The position numbers and the translations under genes are program-made. Under the pieces are notes generated by a model. The model ran no database searches. It saw nothing but the letters and a program-made list of their open reading frames with translations, and was not told where the DNA came from. 64,000 bases of DNA from Amorphophallus konjac (lineage: Eukaryota > Streptophyta > Magnoliopsida > Alismatales > Araceae): contig CM040118.1 in the NCBI GenBank assembly GCA_022559845.1, forward strand, positions 235,337,224-235,401,223, in the 5' to 3' direction. Positions within the stretch are counted from its first letter, which is position 1. Each line of letters begins with the position of its first letter. Positions 33,323-44,769 of this stretch are shown one piece after another.

Positions 33323-33545
33323 ATATTTAACGGCTTAAACATAAAGTCATAATGCCGTATAGCTTGGCTTAGGCGAAAGGACATGACGCCAAGATAAAAT
33401 ATTTACTGGCTTAGCCGGAAGGTCATGACGCCGGACAGCTTGACTTAGGCGGAAAGCCATGATGCTAAGATATAATATTTACCGACTTAGGCGGAAGGAA
33501 CCGTGACTTCGGACAAGGATGAATTTTTTTGTTAATTTACGTGCC
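33323..33545. repeat. 76-bp tandem repeat with GGCG/CGCC dyads
   Basis: Units start at ATATTT 33323, 33399 and 33475. Each holds a GCTTAGGCG…CATGACGCC inverted pair. It lies directly right of the gag-only compound and is of unknown origin, probably LTR. Confidence 0.6.
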
Positions 33546-33579
33546 AGCCTAGTCTAAAGGTCATGATGCTAGTGGTAGA

Positions 33580-33930
33580 AGGGTTCTTTTGTTCTTTAAC
33601 TGAATGGAAGGGGCAGAGCCACAGGTAAAAGGAGTCTTTTTGTTTCTGGCCGGGCGAGAGACTCAAGCCGAAGATGAAGGGGTCTTTTTGTTGACTGGCT
33701 AGACGAAAGATCTAAGCCAAAGGTGAAATGGTCTTTTTATTGTCTGGCTAGACGAAAAGTCCGAGCCAGAAGTAAAATGGTCTTTTTGTTCTATGGTCGG
33801 ACGGAAGGTCCGAGCCAAATGTGAAAGGGTCTTTTTGTTGTATCGTCGAACGGAAGGTTCGAGCACAAAGGTTAAAAGGAGCTCTTTTTTTGTTGTCTGG
33901 TCAGATGAAAGGTCCGAACCAAAGGTAGAA
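33580..33930. repeat. 49-bp minisatellite, each unit with a hairpin
   Basis: GTCTTTTTG recurs at 33634, 33682, 33731, 33780 and 33829 (48-49 bp apart), with looser copies on both sides. Each unit contains a dyad such as TGGCTAGAC-N5-GTCCGAGCCA (33745-33768). Confidence 0.75.
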
Positions 33931-33937
33931 TATGAAC

Positions 33938-34393
33938 GTCAACCCGACGGGATGTCGGAGTCAACAAACCCTGCTTAGACGGTATGTCTAAGATGAGGGC
34001 CAAAAATAGTGCATTATTGTCGATCCGACATTATGTCAAAACCAACCAACCTGGGAGAGACACAGGGTCTGGGCCTGGGTAGAATATACAATGGGTGTTG
34101 ACTCGACGTCGTGTCGAAGTCAACGGGCCCTGTACCGATAGAAGGTTTGGGGTGAGGGTAGACCAGATGGTGAACGAATGAGAGACCCAGACCCAGGGCT
34201 AAATATTGATGTTAATCCGATGAAATATCGGAGTCAACGAACTTTGCCCAGATGAAAGATTGAAAACAAGGGTAGAATGTGTAGATGAGGATGTCAACCT
34301 GACGTCATGTCGAAGTTGACCAACCCAGCAGAGACGCGAGGTCCAAGCCGGGAAAGAATATGGACGTTGACCTGTGAAGAGGTAGGGGTCAAC
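33938..34393. repeat. Array of 28-bp dyads with GTTGAC/GTCAAC arms
   Basis: Six dyads, each exactly 28 bp: 33938-33965, 34019-34046, 34097-34124, 34211-34238, 34293-34320 and 34366-34393. The best is GTTGACTCGAC-N5-GTCGAAGTCAAC. Copies vary between GTCAAC and GTTGAC arms, while total length stays constant. Spacing is about 73-114 bp. Confidence 0.8.
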
Positions 34394-34439
34394 AAACCTT
34401 GCCCAAACAGAAGGTCTGAGACAAAGCGAAGAGGTCTTT

Positions 34440-35045
34440 TTGTTGATTCGTTTGTTTGGATTTGTTGGGTTTATTGAATTTGTTAAGTTTATTGGGTTTA
34501 TTGGATTTATTGGTTTTATTGAACTTGTTGGGTTTATTGAGTTTGTTGGTTTAGTTCGTTGAGTTTATTGGGTTTATTGAATTTGTTAAGTTTAATGAAT
34601 TTATTGGTTGAGTTTATTAAGGTTTATTTGGTTTATTCAGTTTGTTGATTTATTGAGTCTGTTGAGCTTATTGGGTTTGTTGAATATTTTTTCAATTCCA
34701 TTTACTTTATTGGTTTTATTAGGTTTATTGAGTCCATTGATTTAATGGGTTGATTGATTTTGCCCGGTTCATTGGGTTTATTGAATTCTATTGTATCAAT
34801 TGAGTTTATTGATTTTATTGGGTTTATTGGGCTCGTTGGGTTTATTAGTTCCCCTGAGTTTATTTGGCTTGTTTGATTTATTGAATTGATTAAGTTTATC
34901 GTGGTTTATTTAGTTCACCGGATTGATTGATTTATTTTGGTGATTGATTTTGTTCTATTTATTGGGTTTATTGACTTTGTTAAATATGTTGAATTTATTG
35001 GTTTTGTTGAATTTCTTGAGTTTGTTGATTCATTAAGTTTATTTT
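34440..35045. repeat. Short-period T/G-rich repeat (GTTTATTG/GTTTGTTG)
   Basis: About 600 bp of degenerate 9-10-bp units of the type GGGTTTATTGAATTTGTT. No protein-coding content. Confidence 0.75.
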
Positions 35046-35235
35046 AAATCACCATCTTCATTTCTTCATTTTTTATTTCTGTCTTCTTTTTGTTTTGTTT
35101 TTTTGTCTCCCTGGCACAGACTCGTTTGCGGTGCGGGACATTTTGTTCGGTACGACTATTGGTGACTTTCATTATTTATTACGCCAGTGGGACTAAGGAT
35201 TAATGTCCAAGAGTCCAGCCAAGACGAGGTGCCTC

Positions 35236-35560
35236 GAGTCGGGAAGGAAGGGGTTCAAGGGCCTAGTTCCGTGAGGCTAGGGATATTTTTCGAGCTCGGT
35301 GAGGGTGGAGCACCTCAAGCCGAGAAAAGGGCTTTATGAACCCAGCCTAGTGGGACAGAGGGTAATTTTAGAGCTCGGCGAGGGCGGAGCGCCTCGGGCC
35401 AAGGAAAATGTTTTGTTGACCCAACTCGATGGGATAAAAGGTAATTTTCAAGCTCGGCTAGGGCGGAGCACCTTAGGCCAAGGAAAAAGGCTTTGTGGAC
35501 CCAGCCCGACGCGACTGATGGGCAAAGATTTTGAGAGCTTAACAAGGGCAAAGTGCCTTA
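35236..35560. repeat. About 80-bp tandem repeat, four units
   Basis: GAGCTCGG or a variant starts units at 35292, 35371, 35450 and 35535. Each includes a short hairpin CGAGGGCGGAGCGCCTCG or a variant. The long plus-strand frame (35299-35637) follows from the repeat and is not taken as a gene. Confidence 0.65.
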
Positions 35561-35639
35561 TACCAAGAGAAGGGAGATTTTATTGGGCCGACATTGGGCA
35601 AAGGGTCAGAACCGGCAACAGTGGGAGAGACCCATGAGA

Positions 35640-36698
35640 CAAATATGGCGTTTCTTGGTGTATCTGAATCATTGTAGGCCGAATGCTAGAAAACAACGAG
35701 AATGCATTGGCCGGGGACATAGGTCCCAAATGAAGGGTAGAGGTTCAGTCCCGGTGGGACAAGTGGGGAGTACCCCCGTAGGATGAGGCGTCGGTAGGGC
35801 CTATTCTTTTCGTTCCCCTCAACGGGCACGGACCCCTATTTGAAACAGGAGGCCTAGTGGCCAATGAGGGCTCTTTAGCGTTGGTGGGACCGTTGACTAA
35901 CGTTGTCTCCTTGGGGATATTCGATGACAGCTATGCATCAGATCGACAACTGTCTTCTTTTGTCATTGATTTCTTCAAGAGATGCTCTGAGTAGCTTCGG
36001 CTCGGGCTCCCGACGCTTAGCCCAAGTGTCATCCTCTTGACCCTTTTTCTTAGAAGCTGCGGTTGCAGGGTCTTCCTACTTCTGCAGATGGCATAGTCAT
36101 TTTATTTTTCCTCAGGCATTCACCATAAAATGCAACTAGGGAGTCTTCTGCCCACGGGGCAGATGGGGAGGCCCTATTGACCTCATAATTTTCTTTCTTC
36201 TCTTCTCTTGCATTCATTCTCTTTTTTTTGTTGGAATGGACAACTCTGATGGCGCTGACAGTGTAGTATAGAGCCGTTACCCTTCATTTAACAGACCAAG
36301 GCGGGTACATTGGAGAGCGCTCACCTCCTAAGAGAGGGGATCAGTGGTTCGCTCCACTATACCAATCCTACAATGGTAGTTTCTTATTCGGCATGAACCA
36401 AGTCATGAGGGGAGTGATATTTCCCCTAGCAGATGCAACCGTTAAGGCCTCCTTCATTTCTTCTTCTTCTTCTTCTTCTTCTTTTGAAAGACCCAACCTC
36501 TGAGAGATGGCATCTCAGATGTAGTAGGCGGAATTTCATTCGCTCTCTTTTTTGCTCATCATCATTTTTTTTTGGGTGCCTGCCCCCAGAACATGCCATT
36601 TCCTTTCCTTCTTCTTTTCCTTCTTCCTTTTTTTCTTCCATTCTTTTTTTATCCGCATTCAAGCTGCGGGGTGATGCTAAATGCTAGCTTCAGCCAAA
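35640..36698. other. Unclassified stretch with (TTC)n microsatellite
   Basis: Contains a (TTC)n run at about 36461-36485 and T-rich low-complexity DNA to 36650. A tRNA-like fold with GTGGTTCGCTCCAC as T-arm is possible around 36290-36355. No believable ORF. Confidence 0.35.
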
Positions 36699-37778
36699 TC
36701 AATGAGGAGTAGCTGGGGCAGCGATGCTGCGTGGGGCTGCTCTTTTGAAGATGGACATTTGATGAGGGCACGGTAGGTCCACCTTGTACTCACCCAACTG
36801 TAGTTCACCTTTCTGGATCAGGCCTTCAATAATGTCGTTGAACACATAGCAATCCTTAATAGGAAGCCCCAATATTTGGTTATAAGGACAGAAGCGTGGA
36901 TCGTCTTTCCTTACGGAATCGCCTGGTTTCTTTGGCTCTGGAAGCACCACTTTACCACATTCATGGGCCCACTCAAAAAGAGCCCTAGTCTTATCCTTCG
37001 GAAAGGAGTATAGTTTCATTATTTTGCCCCTTAATGAGGACCCTTGTTTTGCCGGCTCGGCGAAAGAAGGACTGGTTGCCTCTTTCATTTCCTTCTTTTG
37101 TCGCTCGAAGGCTTCAAAATTTGGAGCGCAAATTTCATCTTTCGCCGGGTATTTATCGGTTGGTTTACTTTTCTGGCTCGAGGTTGTAGAAGCCCGACAA
37201 AGCTTTGCCAGAACTACTTCGACATCAGCTACAATGTCACTTAATTGTTCAAAGGTCGTGACTTTAATGTCAATGACCCATCGTAGAATTTCTCTTCTCA
37301 AATTTTTTTTGCAGATTTGAACAGAGTCCCCGTAGCTTGGCGGATGCCGACACCTTTCACGGAGATTCCTCCACCTTCTTATGTAGTCCATGGCGGACTT
37401 ATTATCTTTTTGTTTGGCTACTTGTAGTTTGGCCTCAATGACTTCTTCCTGGGCCATATTCATTGTTCGTTATGCCCTTGGCTTGTTTATTGTCGTCAGA
37501 CTCGCTGAGCTCGTGTATAAGGAAGTTGGCTGCATATGCGGCCCCATTGGCACCATCGTTTGAGATGCTTCTATTGCCCCCTGACATGTCTGGGGGAATG
37601 GATATTGGAATGGCTGAGGGGGAATGCCCCCTGTGTGTGTAGGCATTTTTCGGAGCATGGCTGGCAGTGTTGAGGCTTCAGGTGAGCCAACACCAGCTTG
37701 TGCCACTTCCTGTAGGTGTCTTGCCGATCGAGGCATAGATGGACTTACATTCATCTCATCTAGCTGCCTTTGCAGCAT
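36699..37778 (-). pseudogene. gag: Second, internally deleted Tat-type gag copy
   Basis: The frame at 37778-37470 (ILMLQRQLDEMN…) corresponds to the region just before the capsid in the neighbouring gag (ALENYQQQVELLNK). The next frame, 37463-36699, starts at the end of the capsid (EVIEAKLQVAKQKDNKSAMDYIRRWRNLRERC) and continues to the YSFPKDKTRALFEWAHECGKVVLPEPKKPG segment. By comparison with gag at 40048-38426, about 150 residues of capsid are missing between them. The zinc-knuckle-like box reads CPYNQILGLPIKDC, so both histidine positions are lost. It follows directly after the gag-protease linker of the first copy, so it arose by duplication or by nesting of a second element. Confidence 0.7.
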
Positions 37779-38418
37779 TAAAATCTCTTGATGTTTTTGG
37801 TGTAGTAATTAACGCCACCAAGGTGGAGTCTTGTAAGAAGGGGCTGGGAGTGCTACTGCCTTCCGCCTCTGGTTTGTATAAGATATGTGGTGTCCTGTCA
37901 TCATGGCCGGATACACCCAACTTCTTCGAGACGAACTCCCTAGGCTTTATGCTTTTGGATGGAGGAATGTGGTACTGAACCCCCTTATTAGCTGACGGGC
38001 GTTGTTTTGACATTTTCCCGGACCCAGTAGATGAATGGGGGGGGGGAAGCTTCAGCCGGGATTGCTCCCTTCGGCACGAGGCAAATTTCTTCTTCTGCCT
38101 CATCAGTAGCCCGAGTCACGCCAGACGAGGTGGATAATGTGTTGCAGGAGATAGCAACGTGTCTCCTTTCAACCTTTGCGTTCTTCTTTTTCTTCCCCTT
38201 TGTGGTCGGCCTCTACCCCCATAGTGGGTTGCTTAGTGCATTTAGCATCTCTGCCTTTCCTTCGGTTCTTTTTGTTAGTCGACGGGACTCATTACTTCTT
38301 TGAGGGGCAAGCTTCTTGAGCTGCATAGGTTGGCCCTTGGGCTGCTCATGCCCGTCCAACCCATTTATAATGATTTACAGTCGTTCCACGGCTAGGCTGG
38401 TTTCTTCATGCATATGCA
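37756..38418 (-). pseudogene. Gag-protease linker region of the minus-strand Tat element
   Basis: Translation in broken frames gives ISCNTLSTSSGV…EAEEEICLVPK, matching VSCNTLSALFNL…EEEEEICFTPP downstream of gag in the plus-strand Tat element (53636-53760). A short open piece, 38103-37756, covers part of it. Protease, RT and integrase do not follow; the second gag copy comes instead. Confidence 0.55.
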
Positions 38419-38425
38419 CTGGGGT

Positions 38426-40048
38426 TTATTTCTTTTTATTGTTGGTCATCCTTTTGAAAGCTGCCAGAGGGGCTGTTTGAAGGCAGATAGGAGCTGTAGG
38501 GGTTGGAGTGGGCCGGGTCATGGCTCCCCGAACATGGACCTCTGAAGCCGGGTGAAATGCTGGTCCTGTTCTCTTTCTTGTTGGCGTCGCATGCCAATTT
38601 TCTTGTTTTTCTTCAAGCACGGGGACACAGTCTTCATAGATGTGCCGGTTGCAAGCCTCTGGCACTCCTTCGGGCAACTGTTGATATATGGATATCATGT
38701 TAATTGACGCCCCCTGAGTACGCATTTCATGAGGGCGTGGAGGATCAACTCTGTGCTCCCCAATTTGTAACTCCCCTCTTTTGATTAGACCCTGGGCGAT
38801 GTCCTTGAATATTTTGCAATCCTTAATAGGATGTCCAAGGATTTGATGGTAAGGGCAAAAGCAAGGGTCATCTCTTCTCTTGACGTCGTCAGGCCTCTTT
38901 GGCTTTGGAAGAGTAATTTTGTTATATTTGATAGCCCACTCGAACAGTGCTCGAGTCCTATCCCTGGGGAAAGCATAGAGCTTCTTTTCTTTATTCTGTC
39001 GGAGATACCTTTCTCGACATTCAACAGGTTCATTTGGGGGAGGATTGTGTACCCACCTGTGTCTTTTCACTGTAAGGCTAACAGCATGGGCCGCTTTCAG
39101 CATCGACCACTTACTAACCTGCCTAGCTTGATGACTTGGGTCGGCAGGAAGTGAGGGATATCTCTCGAAGAAGTCTTCCACTTCCGTGGCAACATCAATT
39201 AATCGGTCAAAAGATCATATTTCTATTCCAATTATCTTTTCCAAGATCTCTTTCTTCAGATTCTGTTTAAATGTCTATATTGCATCTTCTGGATGCAGAG
39301 GGAGCCGGCACTTCATGCTAAGATCCCTCCATATCTTGATATATTCTGCAGCAGGCTCATCATCTTTTTGTTTGGTTGCTAATAGTTCGGCCACAGTTAC
39401 CTCTACCTCGGTAACGTGAAATCTCTCATTAAATTTATGCTACATATTTAGCCAATCTTTAATAGATCCGGCCGGTAGGGTAGAATACCATTCAAAGGCG
39501 GGTCCTGTGAAAGAAGACCATAAGAACTTTAGTAGATATGACTCTTCCGCCGCCAAGTCGCCCATGGCTGTTATATAGTGTGCAATATGTTCCTTCGGGG
39601 AGCCCTGCCAGTTGAATTTGTCAAATTTAGGAGGCTTGTTAATGCCAAGTGGCAGTCTCTTGGCAGCATGATAGGCTAGATATGGCACTTCATATATGTC
39701 AAAGGGGGCATGATCTTCACTACCCCTCTTTGCCAGCCTTGCTTTGATCAATTGCTCCACCATCAGCTCGCTCACCATAACTGGCTCTGCTGGTTGAGGG
39801 CAGAGGTGGGCAAGCTGCATCAATTGTGAGGCCGGAGCCGCAACATGAGGTGGCAGAGGCTCTGATAGGGGAGCCTGTTGCTGCATTTGAGGAGGCATTA
39901 GCCATGCCGGCTGGAACCACTTGGAACAATGCTGGGGAGTAGCCCAGTTCTGATCAGCAGCTTGAAGAAAGGCTGGTGAAGGAGCACCCGTGGGGTTGGA
40001 ACCTCCCCATGATGGCTCGACTTGCGCCCCCTGTTGCTCGGGTGCCAT
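38426..40048 (-). pseudogene. gag: Capsid/nucleocapsid part of gag, minus-strand Tat element
   Basis: Open frames 40048-39440 and 39181-38426 are joined by a short stretch with stops. The first has the Tat Gag hallmarks VPYLAYHAAKRLPLGINKPPKFDKFN, GSPKEHIAHYITAMGDLA and FEWYSTLPAGSIKDW. The second has ALFEWAIKYNKITLPKPKRPDD, the knuckle-like CPYHQILGHPIKDC with all C and H positions kept, and a C-terminal Lys run. The region aligns from end to end with the plus-strand gag at 51865-53599. The frame upstream (41029-40073) is continuous with it except for one TAA, so the full Gag has a long N-terminal extension. Confidence 0.8.
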
Positions 40049-40072
40049 AACATGCTCAGTCTTTTCATTTAA

Positions 40073-41536
40073 TTATTTATTCAGCAGTTCTACCTGCTGC
40101 TGGTAATTTTCCAATGCCATAAGGACGGCGGGGTCCATAGTTGCTTCATTACTAGTGCCTTTGAGTGTGCTACTGGAGGCACACTTAGGTGGAGGAGACG
40201 GGAATGCTCCTTCTCGTTCAGATGCCACTGTTCTGGCAGTGATAATAGCGATGTCTTCATCAGCAACCTGTTTGCCCTCAACGGCCTGCAGTAGCTCATT
40301 GGTAATTTTGCCATGTCTTTTCATTGGGCCTTTTCTTCCAGCGATCCCAGCTGACTCCTCTTGTTCATTCGGCATGGTACCATGCCCAATCATCACCCCC
40401 GTCATATTGCAGGTGAGGATTTGCATTCTTCTATTGTTCTTTCCGACTCCCCTTCGGGCCTGACGGGAGAAAGTCGACTCTTTATACATGGAAATTCTTT
40501 TTATCTTTTCATTTTGTAGAGGCATTTCAAGGCTTCTAACCCCAACTCGCCTCCCCTCTTCATTTACCCCAACCAGTGACATTTTTCTTTTTTTTTCTTC
40601 TTCAGTTTTGACAGCATGAAAAGACCTTTGCTGGACCACGACAGGACTTCCAAAGCCATGGAAATATTCCTGGATCATCCTTATTATGTTTTCCTGGCTG
40701 CACTCTGTAGAGATGGCAGAAGGCAGCACTTGGATTCGGGCTGACGGCATGCAGGAAAGCCGTGTCAGTTTGGCCACTTGATTGAGATTTCTTGAATATT
40801 TGGAAATGACGGTCTGCCTTATACAGGCCCTGACAGTGGATGGAGGCGTCGCAGCTACTGCTTCTCCCACACGCATAATTTTGTTGCCCCCTCTCCTAGG
40901 GTCATCGGTAGAATTGCTGAAGTTCTGCAAATCTGGTGCAGTGTCTCGATTCTTCTTGGGAACCCACATTTGCTTGAATTTTGGTAATTTTGGGGTTGGC
41001 CTCCCTTGCTTGTTGTTATCAGAATTCACCCTCTGGCTTACTTACACTTGGAAGGTGTTATGGGTGGGGACGGTTGGGATGACCCGGTCTAGCAGAACTT
41101 CAGCATTGCGGCCATTGAAATAGACCCGAACGACCCCGATCAACATAGATTTCCCGGATGATGAGAATCAACTCCGGGGAGCAGCAACAATTTTTGCTCT
41201 AGAGCTCTTCTTGTTGCCCCCAGCGGGCTTCGACTTATGTGCCCCAGTTGGGCGAGTAGTATGGTGAACATGGCAGCTCACAATCACCGGACTCTTCAGT
41301 TAAGTTTTGTTAATCCGGCCGTCACTTTGGCGGGCCGCAGGTTTGTTGTTTGTCATCCTCGCGGGTTCCAAGCTCTCCACGTCCAGAAGACTCGCAAATG
41401 CCACTCACAGGAAGTTGGGGAAGCCAACGACCGGGGAAAAATTACCGAAGGTAGTTGGTACGGCGAGGTAGCCGTACGCAGCATGGTCAGCCATGATCTA
41501 GGGGCCGAAGGCAAGTCCAGGCAATCCGCTCGTCAT
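40073..41536 (-). pseudogene. N-terminal extension of Tat gag (pre-capsid domain), minus strand
   Basis: From an ATG at 41536 the translation, with stops, reads GYLAVPTTFGNFSPVVGFPNFL and later GVVRVYFNGRNAEVLLDRVIP. From 41029 it is open and holds QMWVPKK, SRQARRGVGKNNRRMQILTCNMTGV and TNELLQAVEGK. Each of these blocks has a partner, in the same order, in the plus-strand element at 50158-51483. The last 20 residues (MDPAVLMALENYQQQVELLNK) run into the capsid part after one stop, which suggests one long Gag instead of a separate ORF. I recognise no known domain in it. Confidence 0.65.
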
Positions 41537-42750
41537 CACTCCAACCTTCAAAGGGGAGAAACAAGACGAACGAATAGTTGATATCTAAAATATTTGAGCG
41601 GGGCCCCATGATCCCTCTATTTCGGTGAAAAGATGAAGGGAGGTGCGGTCCCACCGAGCGTGCCACTTTGGTGGAACGATTTTATTTAAATTCTATAGGC
41701 GTGCTAGTCACATAGGTGACAAATTATCGTGCGCTCGATCTGACTTGGCCAGTCGTTTGTGAGGTTCGTGTCGGGACTCAAAACCCACCGTACCGTAAAG
41801 GCTACGACGTTAATTACATCGCTCTGAGAGAGGGATAACCCTTGATTAATCGCCAAAATAGAAAGACCATAGGGCCAGTAGAATATATATAAAGGATATG
41901 ATTGCATGCAAGCACACAATATGGTAGTATTTATTTATTAAGCCGATTCCCGGTACAAGGCGAAGAACCTATGTTCGAAGACAACCATTACGCATAGTGA
42001 AAGTCTCCGGCCGGGCATAACCCGACTTTCCGCTAATCACCATTTGATACATCAGAGGAGCGGCTCATGCAAGCATACATGGTAGTAGTATTTAGTTTTA
42101 TTGTTGTTTATTATCTATTTGATTATTTATTCACAATTTCGAGGGAGATTTCGGCAGCATCTCTCTTGTTTCGAGAGTTATCCGGACCTTTTATTTCGAG
42201 ACTACACCTGACATTATGGTGCACACATATGGACCCATGAGGTGGGCCTGGCGCAACCGTGTTCGGGCAGACTCATATAATGTCGGAACAATGTATGCCA
42301 GGATATGGCAAATTTGCTATTTGAGAACTAAAGGGACGCGGTTAAAACCCGATCAAAGCAAGTTGAAGCCAGTAGATTATTGGCTCAGAGCGAAGCTATG
42401 CCATGACCATAATGGGATGAATCTCGAGGTCTAGACACGACTTGTCGGGCATCATTAATATTCCCCATACTCGGATCTAGAGGAGGTGAGAGCCTTGAAG
42501 CGGGTACAATCGAGTTCATTATTTGTTATTTATTCTTGTTATTATTTTAGATGCATGAATGCGCCTCTCTTTTTTTGTTATTATTCTTTGTTCTTATTTT
42601 TTTTATATCATTCCCTTTCCATCATTTATTTATTATATTTTTTTATCACATGCGTGCATCTTTTATTTCGTCCTTTTTTGTTTTGGCATTTATTGAGTTG
42701 TTATTCATTCAACATTTCATTTTTTGTTGTTTATTTATTATTTCAACTTG

Positions 42751-42789
<39 letters not shown>

Positions 42790-43235
42790 TTTATTGTGCT
42801 CTTTTTATATATCTCACATTTACTTTCTTCTTTCTTTTTTTATCCCCTTTTTTTATTGTTTGTGTATTTTAGCCATTTTTTTATTACCCATTTTTGAATG
42901 AGAGTGTTTTATTCATCATATTATTATTTATTTACCTTATATATATATATACATGGATATGGGATGGGGGGGTTGGACGTATATGCATGGTTTAGTGGGT
43001 TTTGCTGTTTTGTTTGATGTGTGTGTGTGTTAACTATTGTGTATTATATATATGAGGGTGAGTTCATGCGTTACGTGGATGAATGCATGCATATGTGTTA
43101 TGTAAGAACGTGAGATGGTGGGGAATGGCAGTGAATCGGCAGGGTATTGTTACGCGTATGAGTCGGTGCAGTGTTTTCCTTTCGTGTGTGTTTTGTTGTT
43201 TTGTTTTTATTAAAGAGGGGAATAAAAGGAGTAAC
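41537..43235. other. Leader of the minus-strand Tat element, with microsatellites
   Basis: No gene. The stretch around 41750-41860 is the reverse complement of a block at about 49640-49780 of the other Tat element (GCGATTAATCAAGGGTT and GATGTAATTAACG…TAGCCTTTA), so both have related leaders. It contains (TTA)n at 42752-42790 and T-rich DNA that creates hydrophobic false ORFs. Confidence 0.55.
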
Positions 43236-43440
43236 GCCGCCGACTCACCCCATGGGTGGTGAGTCTGTGGCGTTTACTTTACGTTTTTATGTTGTTTTGT
43301 TTTTTATTTTTTGTTTATTTTTATTGTTGAACGGGGTGGAAATGGTGCCACCGACTCAACACCTTGAGGTGTGAGTCGGTGACACCATCACCGAATCACC
43401 TTTTTTTTTGAGTCGGCGCCACCCACACCGATTCAACCTC
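43236..43440. repeat. Large hairpins of the CACCGACTCA motif
   Basis: At 43345-43385 a near-perfect hairpin pairs ACCGACTCAACACCT with AGGTGTGAGTCGGT around a 2-base loop. At 43236-43271 GCCGCCGACTCACC pairs with GGTGGTGAGTCTGTGGC. A third, looser pair (CACCGAATCA … GAGTCGG) spans 43390-43417. Confidence 0.7.
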
Positions 43441-43480
43441 TTTTTTCTATATATGTATATTTTTTATTTTATTTTATTTT

Positions 43481-43491
43481 GTTTGTTGTTG

Positions 43492-43534
<43 letters not shown>
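43481..43534. repeat. (GTT)n(ATT)n microsatellite
   Basis: A run of trinucleotide repeats switching from GTT to ATT; simple sequence. Confidence 0.9.
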
Positions 43535-44727
43535 GTTTTGTAATTTGGTCCAAAGTTCCCTGCAAAAATTGGACATCATCTCCCCTAGACTCAGAGTGTT
43601 CAGGGAGTAATGGGACATACACACGGGGGAGCCGGTGTAAATCTGTAAATCAGCTGAGAAGCCCGATGGACCTATCTTAGAACCCGAGATCAACACTTAC
43701 TGAATCCTGAGGGTTGGCCTACTAAGGATTCATGATGATCCGGGGGAATCAAACACTATGGAGGGCCAGTATCAATGTAGCCATCCGAGTGGCATTTTGT
43801 GTCTCACCTTGTGCAAGGGGCTTCTAGGGGAACATGTGACAGAGCGACAGATCCCCTGGAACCCATGGTGAGTAGAGAGTGACCGAATAGAAATTAATAA
43901 TCGAGGTTCTTCCCCTCCCCGATGATGGATCCACAGATACAATTGAGAAACAATCACTGCGATCGGATAAAACCGTGAACAAGCATAAACAATCCAACTG
44001 TCCACACGACAGCCTGAGGGTCCCCTTCGAAGGCTGAAGCAGACGATCCTGGCCAAGCAAATGGGCTAGCGTCTGTATTTGAAAACACATTAAAGGGGAG
44101 GCTTAGGGGAATAAAGGCCTTCGGGGGCAATTTATCGAGCATCCAGGGAGTATACATGGTGACCTTCACGGAATAAAAAAAGCTGTGAGTGGAATGAATG
44201 TTGGAGTGCGCCGGCTCCCCTACAACCCATCGATGTGAGTGAAAGGGCGTTCGACCATCTCACAAAAATCAGAACAATCACCGATTTCCCAATCGATCAC
44301 GGGATGATAAAACAATTGTAGCCCCTGGGAGCCCCTCACGATCGGGACAGAAACAAAGAATAAGAAATGTGAAATGAACTATAGTAATTAGCAACACACT
44401 TGGAGCACAAACACACAGACCGAAAAGATAGCAGACGAGTGGGACTCAATTGTATTATTTCATTCACCAAGTTGCAGAGAGTACAAAGGGATATCCATAA
44501 AAGAAAAAGAAAAGTCGAATAGAAAAATAAGAACATAAGGCGCTATTGGCCCCCCTCCTCGGGGGCTTCAAGACCCACCTTCGTCTACCACTCTACTTCC
44601 TCGACTCTCTTTATCTCTCACTGCTCCGATGCTCTCTTCCTGCCTGCTCTCTGTGGGGCTCTCTCCTTGTGTCTTTTTTTTCTCCCTTTGAATGCTCTCC
44701 TCCCCCTTGTTTCTGCGGCGGGCGCGC

Positions 44728-44736
44728 TATTTATAG
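44728..44736 (-). promoter_or_regulatory. TATA box of the Tat LTR (minus)
   Basis: TCTATAAATAGCGCGCC on the minus strand, placed between the motif array (U3) and a purine-rich leader. Confidence 0.5.
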
Positions 44737-44769
44737 ATGAAATAGGGGATCGCCCCTCGGATGGGACAT

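Noticed and set aside
34440..35045. Telomere-like sequence
   Set aside because: The unit is not the plant telomere repeat TTTAGGG and is irregular.
35299..35637. 112-aa plus-strand ORF
   Set aside because: It spans an 80-bp tandem repeat and reflects that repeat.
42486..42901. Hydrophobic ORFs of 116-128 aa resembling membrane proteins
   Set aside because: They are translations of T-rich DNA with a (TTA)n run; both overlapping frames look equally hydrophobic.
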